From: JACVRM01 sp046262315
Lineage (GTDB): Bacteria > Actinomycetota > Thermoleophilia > Gaiellales > Gaiellaceae
Reading direction: 5' to 3'
Assembly: GCA_046262315.1 (NCBI GenBank)
Contig: JBHEMZ010000035.1
Span: forward strand, 1 to 11,816
DNA: 11,816 bases
Shown piece by piece: positions 1-5,902 of this stretch. The position numbers and the translations under genes were made by a program. The notes under the pieces were generated by a model. The model was given only the letters and a program-made list of their open reading frames with translations. It was not told where the DNA came from and did not search any database. The stretch's first letter is position 1. Each line of letters begins with the position of its first letter.

Positions 1-1083
1 ATCGCGATCTCCCTGCTCCTCGCGGCCGTCGCGGTCGCAGCCGCGCTCGTCTGGCTCGCGCGCTTCCTGCGCGCCGAGCGCGGCGCCCTGCGCGCCGACT
101 CGTCAGCGCAGCTGACGTCGCTCAAGGCCGAGTCGAACGCACAGCTCGCCGAGCGCAGTGCCCAGATCGACCGCCGGCTCGGCGGTGTCACCGAGACGAT
201 GGACCGGCGCCTCTCGGAGCTCGACGGCAAGGTCGACCGCCGCCTCGCGAGCGCCGCGCAGACGACGAGCCAGATCCACGAGGGGCTCGGGAAGGCGAAC
301 GAGGCGACGGCGCAGATGCTCGAGCGCGCGAAGGATCTCGCCCGCCTGGAGCAGGCGCTGCGCCCACCGAAGGCGCGGGGCGGCTTCGGCGAGCTGCTGC
401 TCGGCAACCTGCTCGCCGACCGGCTGCCGCCGCACGCCTACGACCTCCAGCACACCTTCGCGAGCGGGGAGCGCGTCGACGCGGTGATCAAGGTCGACCG
501 GCTCGTCCCGGTGGATGCCAAGTTCCCGCTGGACAACTTCCACCGCTTCTGCGAGGCGGCGAACGATGGCGAGCGCCAGCTCTCCGAGAAGGCGTTCTCG
601 CGCGACCTCAAGGGCCACGTCGACGCGATCGCCCAGAAGTACATCCGCCCGGCCGAGGGCACCTACGACTTCGCGCTGATGTACCTGCCGTCGGAAGGGG
701 TCTACTACGAGCTCGTTTGCGGACGAACGGGCGCGATGCTCACGTACGCGCACGAGAAGCGAGTCTTCCCCGTTTCTCCCACGACGCTGACGGCACAGCT
801 CCAGGTCATCGCGCTCGGACTCAAGGGCCTCCAGATCGAGCAGCACGCGCACGAGGTGATGGCGTACTGCGCCGCGCTCCAGAAGGACTTCGCGCGCTTC
901 AAGGACGACTTCGAGGTGGTAGGCAAGCACCTCGGGCATGCCCGATCGAAGTACTCCGACGCCGAGCGCCGTCTGGATCGCTTCGACGGGCGGCTGCAGC
1001 AGGCGATCGACCACGAGCCGATCGAGACGATCGAGGCGGAGACGATCGAGCTTGCACTGCCGCGCGCCGCCGACGCGGCGTAA
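1..1083 (+). CDS. rmuC: RmuC family protein (5' end outside window)
   Basis: RmuC proteins are membrane-anchored, nuclease-fold-like proteins that limit recombination between inverted repeats; their biochemical activity is not settled. The frame is open from base 1. Its first ~20 residues are a hydrophobic segment rich in Ala, Leu and Val ending in Trp-Leu-Ala-Arg, a likely single N-terminal membrane anchor, so only a few residues are probably missing. Residues ~30-115 are charged, Ala/Arg/Glu-rich and probably coiled coil. The conserved RmuC core follows, with the hallmark stretches PKARGGFGE and VDAKFPLD and a later LMYLPSEGVYYE. The protein ends in an acidic helical tail and stops with TAA at 1081. 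An internal ATG at 199 also exists, but starting there would remove the anchor and half the coiled coil. It converges with the release-factor homologue downstream. The family call is firm. Confidence 0.93.
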   Translation: MAISLLLAAVAVAAALVWLARFLRAERGALRADSSAQLTSLKAESNAQLAERSAQIDRRLGGVTETMDRRLSELDGKVDRRLASAAQTTSQIHEGLGKANEATAQMLERAKDLARLEQALRPPKARGGFGELLLGNLLADRLPPHAYDLQHTFASGERVDAVIKVDRLVPVDAKFPLDNFHRFCEAANDGERQLSEKAFSRDLKGHVDAIAQKYIRPAEGTYDFALMYLPSEGVYYELVCGRTGAMLTYAHEKRVFPVSPTTLTAQLQVIALGLKGLQIEQHAHEVMAYCAALQKDFARFKDDFEVVGKHLGHARSKYSDAERRLDRFDGRLQQAIDHEPIETIEAETIELALPRAADAA

Positions 1084-1096
1084 ACGAACATCTGCG

Positions 1097-1256
1097 CTAG
1101 GGCAGCCTGCTCGAGATGTTCAACGAGCGCTGTCCCAACGCCGCGCGACGGGGCCTCTGGCTCCACGTGCGCCGCCCACAAGAACGCCGCCTCACGGCGC
1201 GGGTAGCGGACGAAGTCGAGGCCGGCACGGCCGGCCTTCCTGCTCGACCACTTCAC
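1097..1256 (-). other. Coding-like leftward stretch, possible gene remnant
   Basis: In the gap between the two convergent genes, the minus strand reads as an open frame with strong third-position G/C. A possible GTG start at 1256 has a GAGG motif just upstream. The peptide contains WSSRKAGRAGLDFVRYPRR and then VEPEAPSRGVGTALVEHLE. The second part loosely resembles the acetyl-CoA-binding motif of GNAT acetyltransferases (RGxGxA/G). In this frame no stop occurs until 705, deep inside rmuC on the opposite strand, which argues against an intact gene. A one-base shift would give TAG at 1097-1099. An 8-bp hairpin (1219-1237, loop ACG) lies inside it. This could be a decayed gene end or chance coding bias in GC-rich DNA. 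The rest of the spacer shows nothing else recognisable. Confidence 0.2.
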
Positions 1257-1335
1257 GTACACCTCGTCGCGGTCTCTTGCCGCTGGAGCCAGGCTTCGCC
1301 GAAGGAGCGCGAAAGAGGACCGAAAATCCGAGTCA

Positions 1336-1363
1336 GGTCATCCGGGCGAGCGGGCGGATGACC
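1336..1363 (-). terminator. Perfect 9-bp hairpin, likely terminator of the release-factor homologue
   Basis: GGTCATCCG at 1336-1344 pairs perfectly with CGGATGACC at 1355-1363 across a 10-base loop. Read leftward it starts 28 bases after the stop codon of the release-factor homologue (1391). It is followed, after a short spacer, by a weak T-run (GGATTTT). The position fits a terminator for the leftward gene. It could also act on rmuC transcripts, although it lies about 250 bases past that stop. Confidence 0.45.
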
Positions 1364-1390
1364 AGAGCCCGCTCGTCAGGCGACACGGTG

Positions 1391-2533
1391 TCAGTAGCGC
1401 AGCACCGCTCCGACGCCCTCGACAGGATCGAGGTCGCCACGGTGCCGCAGAGCCCACACCGAGCCGCCGTGCACGAGCGTCTGGTGGACGGCCAGGTCGA
1501 GGCCGTCGGAGCGCTCCTCCATCTCCGTGCCGTCCAGCGGACAGCGCCCGCCCGAGGCGCCCACCCGGCCGCAGGCGGGGCACTGCCACGCGTCGTGGGA
1601 GACGCCTTCCGTGAAGAGCAGCACGTCCACGCGACCGTCGGACGCGGCCTCGAGCGTCTCCTCCCACCCAGAGGCGGCGCGGCCGTTGCGTCCGGCCTCC
1701 TCCCGCCAGCGCTCGACGGCCCCAGTTTCCTCGCGCTCTCGTGCCGCCTCGAGCGGCGGTGACGCCACCTCCAGCAGCTCAGCCGGGGTCGCGTGCGCCT
1801 CGGCCTGCGCCCACCCGACGATCGCGGCGCGCACCTCCTTCGGCAGCATCGCCTCGAACCCGCTGCGCATCTCCTCGGCGCAGACGACGACGACGCGCGC
1901 CGACCGCAGCCGGCGAACGTGCTGCGCCAGCTCCTCCGCGACCGCCTTCAAGTGCTCCTCGACCAGCTTCTCGATGTGGCGCCGGAAGCGCGCCTGCGAC
2001 CAGCCGCCCTGGTCGTGCTGGCCCGGCTGCTCGTCGAAGCGGTCGGCTAGATCCTCCAGCCGGCCCCCGCGCAGCTGGTACAGCCGTCCCTGCTCCCGCG
2101 AGACCATCGCCACCAGCGCACCCTCGCCGCGACCGACGAGTGGCACGAGCGGCGTGAGGTACAGCTCCCGGCCGACGTGCACCTCGTCGGCGACCGACCC
2201 CACGAGCGGCAGAGGACGCCAGAGGTTGTCGAGCGCCGAGGTGAACAGAGCCAACCCCTGGACGCCGTCGCGGTCGAACTCGTCCTCGAAGTAGCGGCGA
2301 ATGCGCTCGAAGTCTTCGCGCAGAGCCTGACGCTGGTCGTGGGTGGACTCGCCGCGCCGCGCGCCGTCGCTCTTGCCGGCCCCGTCGAGGAGCGAGCGCG
2401 CCCGCGTTTGCACATCGCCGGCCGTGGGCGCGTTGCTCGGATCGAGATCGAGGTAGAGGCTCACGGCGCAGCCCTTCACGGCGCGAAACGCCGCCAGCTG
2501 ACGCAGGTTGTCCCAGCTGATGGTGGCCGCCAC
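1391..2533 (-). CDS. Bacterial eRF1/Vms1-like release factor homologue (baeRF/VLRF1 type)
   Basis: 380 residues, related to the archaeo-eukaryotic release factor superfamily found in many actinobacteria. Vms1 relatives cleave peptidyl-tRNA on stalled ribosomes, and a similar ribosome-rescue role is inferred here. The N-terminal part (about 1-130) starts WDNLRQLAAF and includes VSLYLDLDP, typical of the bacterial family. The central domain carries G176-G177-W-S-Q180 followed by AR, at the place of the catalytic GGQ/GxxQ loop, then a long basic helix. The C-terminal domain (about 300-380) includes DVLLFTEG and a zinc-ribbon-like insert with C318, C321 and C331; the fourth ligand position appears to be Asp (CPLDG). 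The GTG start at 2533 is fixed by AAGGAG four bases upstream (2538-2543). It stands alone, divergent from the DUF488 gene. The family call is good; the function is inferred. Confidence 0.82.
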   Translation of the reverse strand: MAATISWDNLRQLAAFRAVKGCAVSLYLDLDPSNAPTAGDVQTRARSLLDGAGKSDGARRGESTHDQRQALREDFERIRRYFEDEFDRDGVQGLALFTSALDNLWRPLPLVGSVADEVHVGRELYLTPLVPLVGRGEGALVAMVSREQGRLYQLRGGRLEDLADRFDEQPGQHDQGGWSQARFRRHIEKLVEEHLKAVAEELAQHVRRLRSARVVVVCAEEMRSGFEAMLPKEVRAAIVGWAQAEAHATPAELLEVASPPLEAAREREETGAVERWREEAGRNGRAASGWEETLEAASDGRVDVLLFTEGVSHDAWQCPACGRVGASGGRCPLDGTEMEERSDGLDLAVHQTLVHGGSVWALRHRGDLDPVEGVGAVLRY

Positions 2534-2572
2534 CCGACTCCTTTCCGCACACCCCTTTGCCCCGGACGCGCG

Positions 2573-2578
2573 ATTGTA
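2573..2578 (-). promoter_or_regulatory. Candidate -10 element for the release-factor homologue
   Basis: Read leftward, TACAAT matches the TATAAT consensus at five of six positions and lies about 40 bases before the GTG start at 2533. It sits in the most AT-rich patch of the divergent spacer. I see no convincing -35 hexamer at the usual distance, so this is only a half-supported promoter. Confidence 0.35.
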
Positions 2579-2604
2579 ATTCGCCGGTTCGGTCGGACGG
2601 ACCG

Positions 2605-2610
2605 TACCCT
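2605..2610 (+). promoter_or_regulatory. Possible -10 of a leaderless DUF488 transcript
   Basis: TACCCT fits the TANNNT pattern and ends six bases before the ATG at 2617. No Shine-Dalgarno sequence precedes that ATG. Both facts fit a leaderless mRNA whose first base is at or near the start codon, which is common in actinobacteria. No clear -35 is visible. Confidence 0.28.
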
Positions 2611-2616
2611 CCGGCC

Positions 2617-3129
2617 ATGCGCGTCTTCACCATCGGCCACGGCACGCGCCCCCTCGCCGAGCTCGTGATGTGCCTGTCGCACGCCGGAGTTCAAACGGTT
2701 GTCGACGTGCGCCGCTTCCCCGGCTCGCGGCGCAATCCGCAGTTCAACCGAGCTGCCCTCGCCGCCGGGGTCGAGGCCGCCGACGTCGCCTACCGTCACG
2801 AGCTCGACCTCGGCGGCCGGCGAAGCGGCGAGCCGGGCGAGGAGCGCTTCTCGTGCCTTGGCGCCTTTCGCGGCTACGCGGCTCGCATGGGCACGCCGCC
2901 GTGGCAGCGCGCACTCGAGCGCGCCCTCGCGGAGCCAACCCCGTGCTTCCTGTGCGCGGAGACACTCCCCGAGCGCTGTCACCGCCGCCTGATCGCCGAG
3001 CTACTTGCGGCGCGCGGTCACGACGTCGTCCACCTCATCCGTCCGGGCGAAGCCGCGAGGCACCGGCCAGCCCGGAGCGCGGAGGTACGCGACGGCCGGC
3101 TCTACCTGTGCGGCGAGCCGGTTGCATGA
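2617..3129 (+). CDS. DUF488 family protein
   Basis: 170 residues, the usual size of this widespread but poorly characterised family (YeaO/DUF488-like). The molecular function is unknown. Conserved features are visible: an N-terminal TIGHGTRPLAEL, then VVDVRRFPGSRRNPQFN, a Tyr-x-His-Glu-Leu near LGGRR, and a C-terminal FLCAE followed by CHRRLIAELL. The conserved Cys/His pairs in the last two motifs suggest a metal-binding or catalytic site. The ATG at 2617 is chosen because the protein family begins with (M)RVFTIGH; the frame is open further upstream, but that part is not family-like. No ribosome binding site is seen, so a leaderless mRNA is possible. trxB follows 97 bases later with its own candidate promoter, so the two are probably separately controlled. 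Confidence 0.85.
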   Translation: MRVFTIGHGTRPLAELVMCLSHAGVQTVVDVRRFPGSRRNPQFNRAALAAGVEAADVAYRHELDLGGRRSGEPGEERFSCLGAFRGYAARMGTPPWQRALERALAEPTPCFLCAETLPERCHRRLIAELLAARGHDVVHLIRPGEAARHRPARSAEVRDGRLYLCGEPVA

Positions 3130-3148
3130 TCGTCTGGACGGCCACATG

Positions 3149-3174
3149 GGAAGCCTCGTACCGTCCGTATCGTT
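3149..3174 (+). promoter_or_regulatory. SigR/SigH-type promoter of trxB
   Basis: GGAAG (3149-3153, preceded by another G) is followed after exactly 18 bases by GTT (3172-3174). The actinobacterial thiol-oxidative-stress sigma factor SigR of Streptomyces (SigH in mycobacteria) recognises GGAAT-N18-GTT, and trxB is a classical target of it. Here only the last base of the -35 differs. Transcription would begin near 3181, leaving a leader of about 45 bases before the GTG start. The match, the spacing and the gene identity agree; the sigma factor itself is not in the window. Confidence 0.6.
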
Positions 3175-3188
3175 GAATACGGTGACGG
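3161..3188 (+). repeat. Inverted repeat over the trxB -10 region
   Basis: CCGTC-CGTAT (3161-3170) can pair with ATACG (3177-3181) and, after a two-base bulge, GACGG (3184-3188). The loop contains the GTT of the candidate SigR-type -10. It spans the likely transcription start, so it could be an operator for a repressor. It may equally be chance. Confidence 0.3.
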
Positions 3189-3226
3189 CCGTTCCGGAGC
3201 GGCCGAGCGGGGAAAGAGGGAGCATC

Positions 3227-4213
3227 GTGAGCCAGACAGACGGGGTGCGCGACCTGATCGTCATCGGCGGCGGCCCCGCCGGATATACCGCTGCGCTCTA
3301 CAGCGCCCGCGCCAACCTGCGACCGCTCGTCATCGAAGGCTTCGCCTGGGGCGGTCAGCTCATGATCACGAGCGACGTCGAGAACTATCCGGGCTACCCG
3401 GACGGGATCATGGGCCCGAAGATGATGGAAGACTTCCGGCGCCAGGCCGAGCGCTTCGGCACCGAGTTCCTGACCGACGACGTGACGCGCGTCGACTTCT
3501 CGCAGCAGCCGTTCAGCGTGTGGGTAGGCGACGACGAGTACCGTGCCCGCGCGGTCATCGTGGCCACAGGCGCCAGCGCCAGACAACTCGGCCTCGAGTC
3601 AGAGCGCGAGCTCCAGGGTCGCGGCGTCTCGTACTGCGCCGTCTGCGACGCGGCCTTCTTCGGTGACAAGAAGGTGGTCGTGGCCGGCGGCGGCGACTCG
3701 GCGATGGAAGAGGCCGTCTACCTGACGAAGTTCGCCTCCAACGTCACGATCGTGCACCGCCGCGACGAGTTCCGGGCCTCGCCGATCATGCTCGACCGCG
3801 CGAAGGCGAACGAAAAGATCCGCTTCGTGACGAACGCCGTCGTCGACGAGGTCATCGGCGAGGACGGCCGCGTCGCCGGCGTGCGACTGCGCGACGTTCG
3901 TACCGGCGAGCCGACCGAGCTCGCAGCGGACGGGCTGTTCGTCGCCATCGGTCACGACCCGAATACCGCGCTTTTCCTCGATCAGCTCGACCACGACGAG
4001 GCCGGCTACCTCCTCACACAGCCCGGCTCGACGGCGACCAACGTGCCGGGCGTATTCGCGACCGGCGATGTCGTCGACCACGTCTACCGCCAAGCGATCA
4101 CCGCGGCCGGCACGGGCTGCATGGGGGCGCTCGACGCCGAGCGCTGGCTCGCGACCGAGCGAGGGCACGAGGGTGAGGCGCTGACGGCGCCGCGCGAGCC
4201 CGCCGGCGTCTGA
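3227..4213 (+). CDS. trxB: Thioredoxin reductase (NADPH)
   Basis: A 328-residue cytosolic flavoprotein that passes electrons from NADPH through FAD and a redox disulfide to thioredoxin. It is full length for the low-molecular-weight bacterial family. The FAD site GGGPAG is at residues 14-19. The catalytic pair is C137-A-V-C140-D. The NADPH site is GGGDSA (154-159), with the HRRxxxR phosphate-binding motif at 177-183. The C-terminal FAD motif VFATGDV is present, and AITAAGTGCMGALDAERWL closes the fold. The GTG start at 3227 is chosen because GAGGGAG (3216-3222) lies four bases upstream and the FAD motif follows at the usual distance. The frame is open back to 3005 but overlaps the DUF488 gene. 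No thioredoxin gene is adjacent. A SigR-type promoter lies upstream, and two further genes follow closely. Confidence 0.97.
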   Translation: MSQTDGVRDLIVIGGGPAGYTAALYSARANLRPLVIEGFAWGGQLMITSDVENYPGYPDGIMGPKMMEDFRRQAERFGTEFLTDDVTRVDFSQQPFSVWVGDDEYRARAVIVATGASARQLGLESERELQGRGVSYCAVCDAAFFGDKKVVVAGGGDSAMEEAVYLTKFASNVTIVHRRDEFRASPIMLDRAKANEKIRFVTNAVVDEVIGEDGRVAGVRLRDVRTGEPTELAADGLFVAIGHDPNTALFLDQLDHDEAGYLLTQPGSTATNVPGVFATGDVVDHVYRQAITAAGTGCMGALDAERWLATERGHEGEALTAPREPAGV

Positions 4214-4221
4214 CCCAAGAC

Positions 4222-4668
4222 ATGCCGTTCTTCATCTGTCCGAACTGCAAGGAGCGGTCGATCGACCACGACGCGCGCGAGGGCCTCACTCAGCAGGCGG
4301 TCTCGTGCGCACGCTGCGGCTTCGGGTTCCTGTTCGAGCTCCTCGACGACTACTACCCGGCGCCGACGACCGGCTTCGTCGTCTGCGACCGGGGCGCGCG
4401 CATCCTCGCCATCGGCCGCGGCGTCTTCGAGCTGTCGGGATACCGTGAGGGCGACCTGCTCGGCCGCGACCTGATCGAGAGCCTCGACCTGTCCGGCTTC
4501 GACCCCGGGCGCAATCCCGTCGAGCTCTCGCTCGAATGGGGCGTGCGCCGCCTCGGCGAGGAGCTCGAGCTCCGCACCCGCATGGGGTCGCGCAAGCGGG
4601 TGAACGCCGACTTCTTCCCGGCCTACGACGCCGACGGCGGCCTGCTCGTAGCTCTCACCCCGGGGTGA
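4222..4668 (+). CDS. Small zinc-ribbon + PAS domain protein
   Basis: 148 residues, no recognised named family. The N-terminus has two CxxC knuckles, C6-P-N-C9 and C29-A-R-C32, spaced as in a zinc ribbon. Residues ~45-146 look like a single PAS sensor domain: GFVVCDRGARILAIGRGVFELSGYREGDLLGRDL is the classic PAS entry (given here in part: GFVVCD, ELSGY, LLGRDL), and KRVNADFFPAYDADGG matches its final strands. There is no kinase, cyclase or DNA-binding output domain, so it probably works through a partner. The ATG is eight bases after the trxB stop, with no clear ribosome binding site, which suggests coupling to trxB. The next gene overlaps it by four bases. A thiol- or metal-based redox sensor is a reasonable guess. 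Domain assignment is fairly sure; function is inference. Confidence 0.72.
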   Translation: MPFFICPNCKERSIDHDAREGLTQQAVSCARCGFGFLFELLDDYYPAPTTGFVVCDRGARILAIGRGVFELSGYREGDLLGRDLIESLDLSGFDPGRNPVELSLEWGVRRLGEELELRTRMGSRKRVNADFFPAYDADGGLLVALTPG

Positions 4669-5834
4669 GCCCGCTGCCCGAGCGCACGGACGTCGTGATC
4701 GTCGGCGGCGGCATCACGGGGACGGCCCTCGCCTATTACCTCTCCGGCGACCTCGAGGTCCTCCTGCTGGAGCGGCACACCGTTGCGTCGGGGCCCACGG
4801 GTCATTCGACGGCGATCGTGAGGGCGCACTACTCGCAGCGACTGCTGGTCGAGATGGCTGTCCTCGGGCTTGCGGTGTACGGCGACTTTGCGCACCAGGT
4901 CGGCGGCTCCTGCGGCTTCGTGCGAAGCGGCGTTCTGTGGCTCGTCGGGGACGAGGATCGCGCAGCGCTCGAGGACAACGTGGCCCTCGGCGCGCGCGCC
5001 GGCGCAGCGGTGCGTCTGCTCGAGCCGAAGGACCTGCGCGCGATCGACGGCCGCATCGCCCTCGACGGCCTCGCAGGCGCGTGCTGGGAGCCCGAGGGCG
5101 GCTACTGCGATCCGTACCTGGCCGCCGCAGGCTTCGCGCAGGCAGCGCGGCAACGCGGCGCGATCGTCCATGAACAGACGCCCGTCCTGGTGGTCGAGTC
5201 CGGTGCCGTCGAGACCGCCGCGGGCGAGGTTCGCGCCGACGCCGTGGTCGTGGCCGCCGGGCCATGGACGCCGGCGCTGCTCGAGCCCCTCGGCTATCGA
5301 CTACCGATCACGCCCGCGCGCGCCGAGGTCGGGCGCTACCGCATACCGACCGCCTTCGGGCCTCCGCCACCGGTGCTTGCGGAGATGGGAGGCGCACGCT
5401 TCTACACAAAGCCGGGGGAGGCCGGGTTCATCGAGGTCGGGACGCTCGATCCGGCGCACGCCCACCAACCGATCGACCCTGACCGCTGCCCGGAGGGCGC
5501 GGAGCCCGCGACGCTGGTGGGGTTAGAGCGGGCGTTGACGGCTCGGATCCCCACCCTCGCAGGCGGCCACTGGCGCGGCGCCTGGTCAGGCGTCTACGAC
5601 GTCACGCCGGACTGGCAGCCGGCGATCGGGCCCATCCAGAAGGCCAACGGAGTCTACGTCGCTGCCGGTTTTTCCGGCCACGGCTTCAAGCTTGCCCCCG
5701 CAGTAGGGAGGTCCCTCGCGACTCATATCCGCGAGCGGCGCTGGGACCCATTCGATCTCTCGCTCCTCGACCCGTCCCGCTTCGACCGCGGCGAGCTGAT
5801 CGAGTCGCGGTACGGGTTTTCCGTCGTCGGCTGA
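4665..5834 (+). CDS. FAD-dependent oxidoreductase, DAO/sarcosine oxidase-like
   Basis: 389 residues of the D-amino-acid oxidase/sarcosine oxidase (DAO) family, which oxidise C-N bonds of amino acids or N-methylated amines using FAD. The dinucleotide-binding GGGITG is at residues 14-19, followed by LLLERHTVASGPTGHS and AIVRAHYS, a sequence typical of sarcosine-oxidase beta-like and dimethylglycine-oxidase-like proteins. VVVAAGPWTPALL and a C-terminal GVYVAAGFSGHGFKLAPAVG complete the FAD fold. The GTG at 4665 overlaps the TGA of the zinc-ribbon/PAS gene by four bases (GTGA), indicating translational coupling; an upstream frame extension lies inside that gene and is rejected. No partner subunit, folate-binding domain or glycine-cleavage gene is next to it, so it is probably a monomeric enzyme. 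Substrate cannot be read from the sequence. Confidence 0.88.
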   Translation: MSPLPERTDVVIVGGGITGTALAYYLSGDLEVLLLERHTVASGPTGHSTAIVRAHYSQRLLVEMAVLGLAVYGDFAHQVGGSCGFVRSGVLWLVGDEDRAALEDNVALGARAGAAVRLLEPKDLRAIDGRIALDGLAGACWEPEGGYCDPYLAAAGFAQAARQRGAIVHEQTPVLVVESGAVETAAGEVRADAVVVAAGPWTPALLEPLGYRLPITPARAEVGRYRIPTAFGPPPPVLAEMGGARFYTKPGEAGFIEVGTLDPAHAHQPIDPDRCPEGAEPATLVGLERALTARIPTLAGGHWRGAWSGVYDVTPDWQPAIGPIQKANGVYVAAGFSGHGFKLAPAVGRSLATHIRERRWDPFDLSLLDPSRFDRGELIESRYGFSVVG

Positions 5835-5841
5835 GGCTCGC

Positions 5842-5870
5842 TTGACAACGTGGATGGCGCGCGCAAGAGT
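5842..5870 (+). promoter_or_regulatory. Candidate housekeeping promoter for the beta-propeller gene
   Basis: A perfect TTGACA (5842-5847) is followed after 17 bases by AAGAGT (5865-5870), which matches TATAAT at three of six positions. The pair starts eight bases after the oxidoreductase stop codon and lies about 33 bases before the ATG of the secreted propeller protein. This suggests that the latter is transcribed independently of the trxB cluster. Confidence 0.42.
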
Positions 5871-5902
5871 CGCCACGGCACATTCGCTACGAGGGGGTGG
5901 GA

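Noticed and set aside
103..1014. 303-codon open frame on the minus strand opposite rmuC
   Set aside because: Low-complexity Arg/Leu/Glu/Val-rich peptide in the mirror frame of a firm RmuC gene.
3005..3226. N-terminal extension of thioredoxin reductase
   Set aside because: It overlaps the DUF488 gene, is not TrxB-like, and a well-placed ribosome binding site marks the GTG at 3227.
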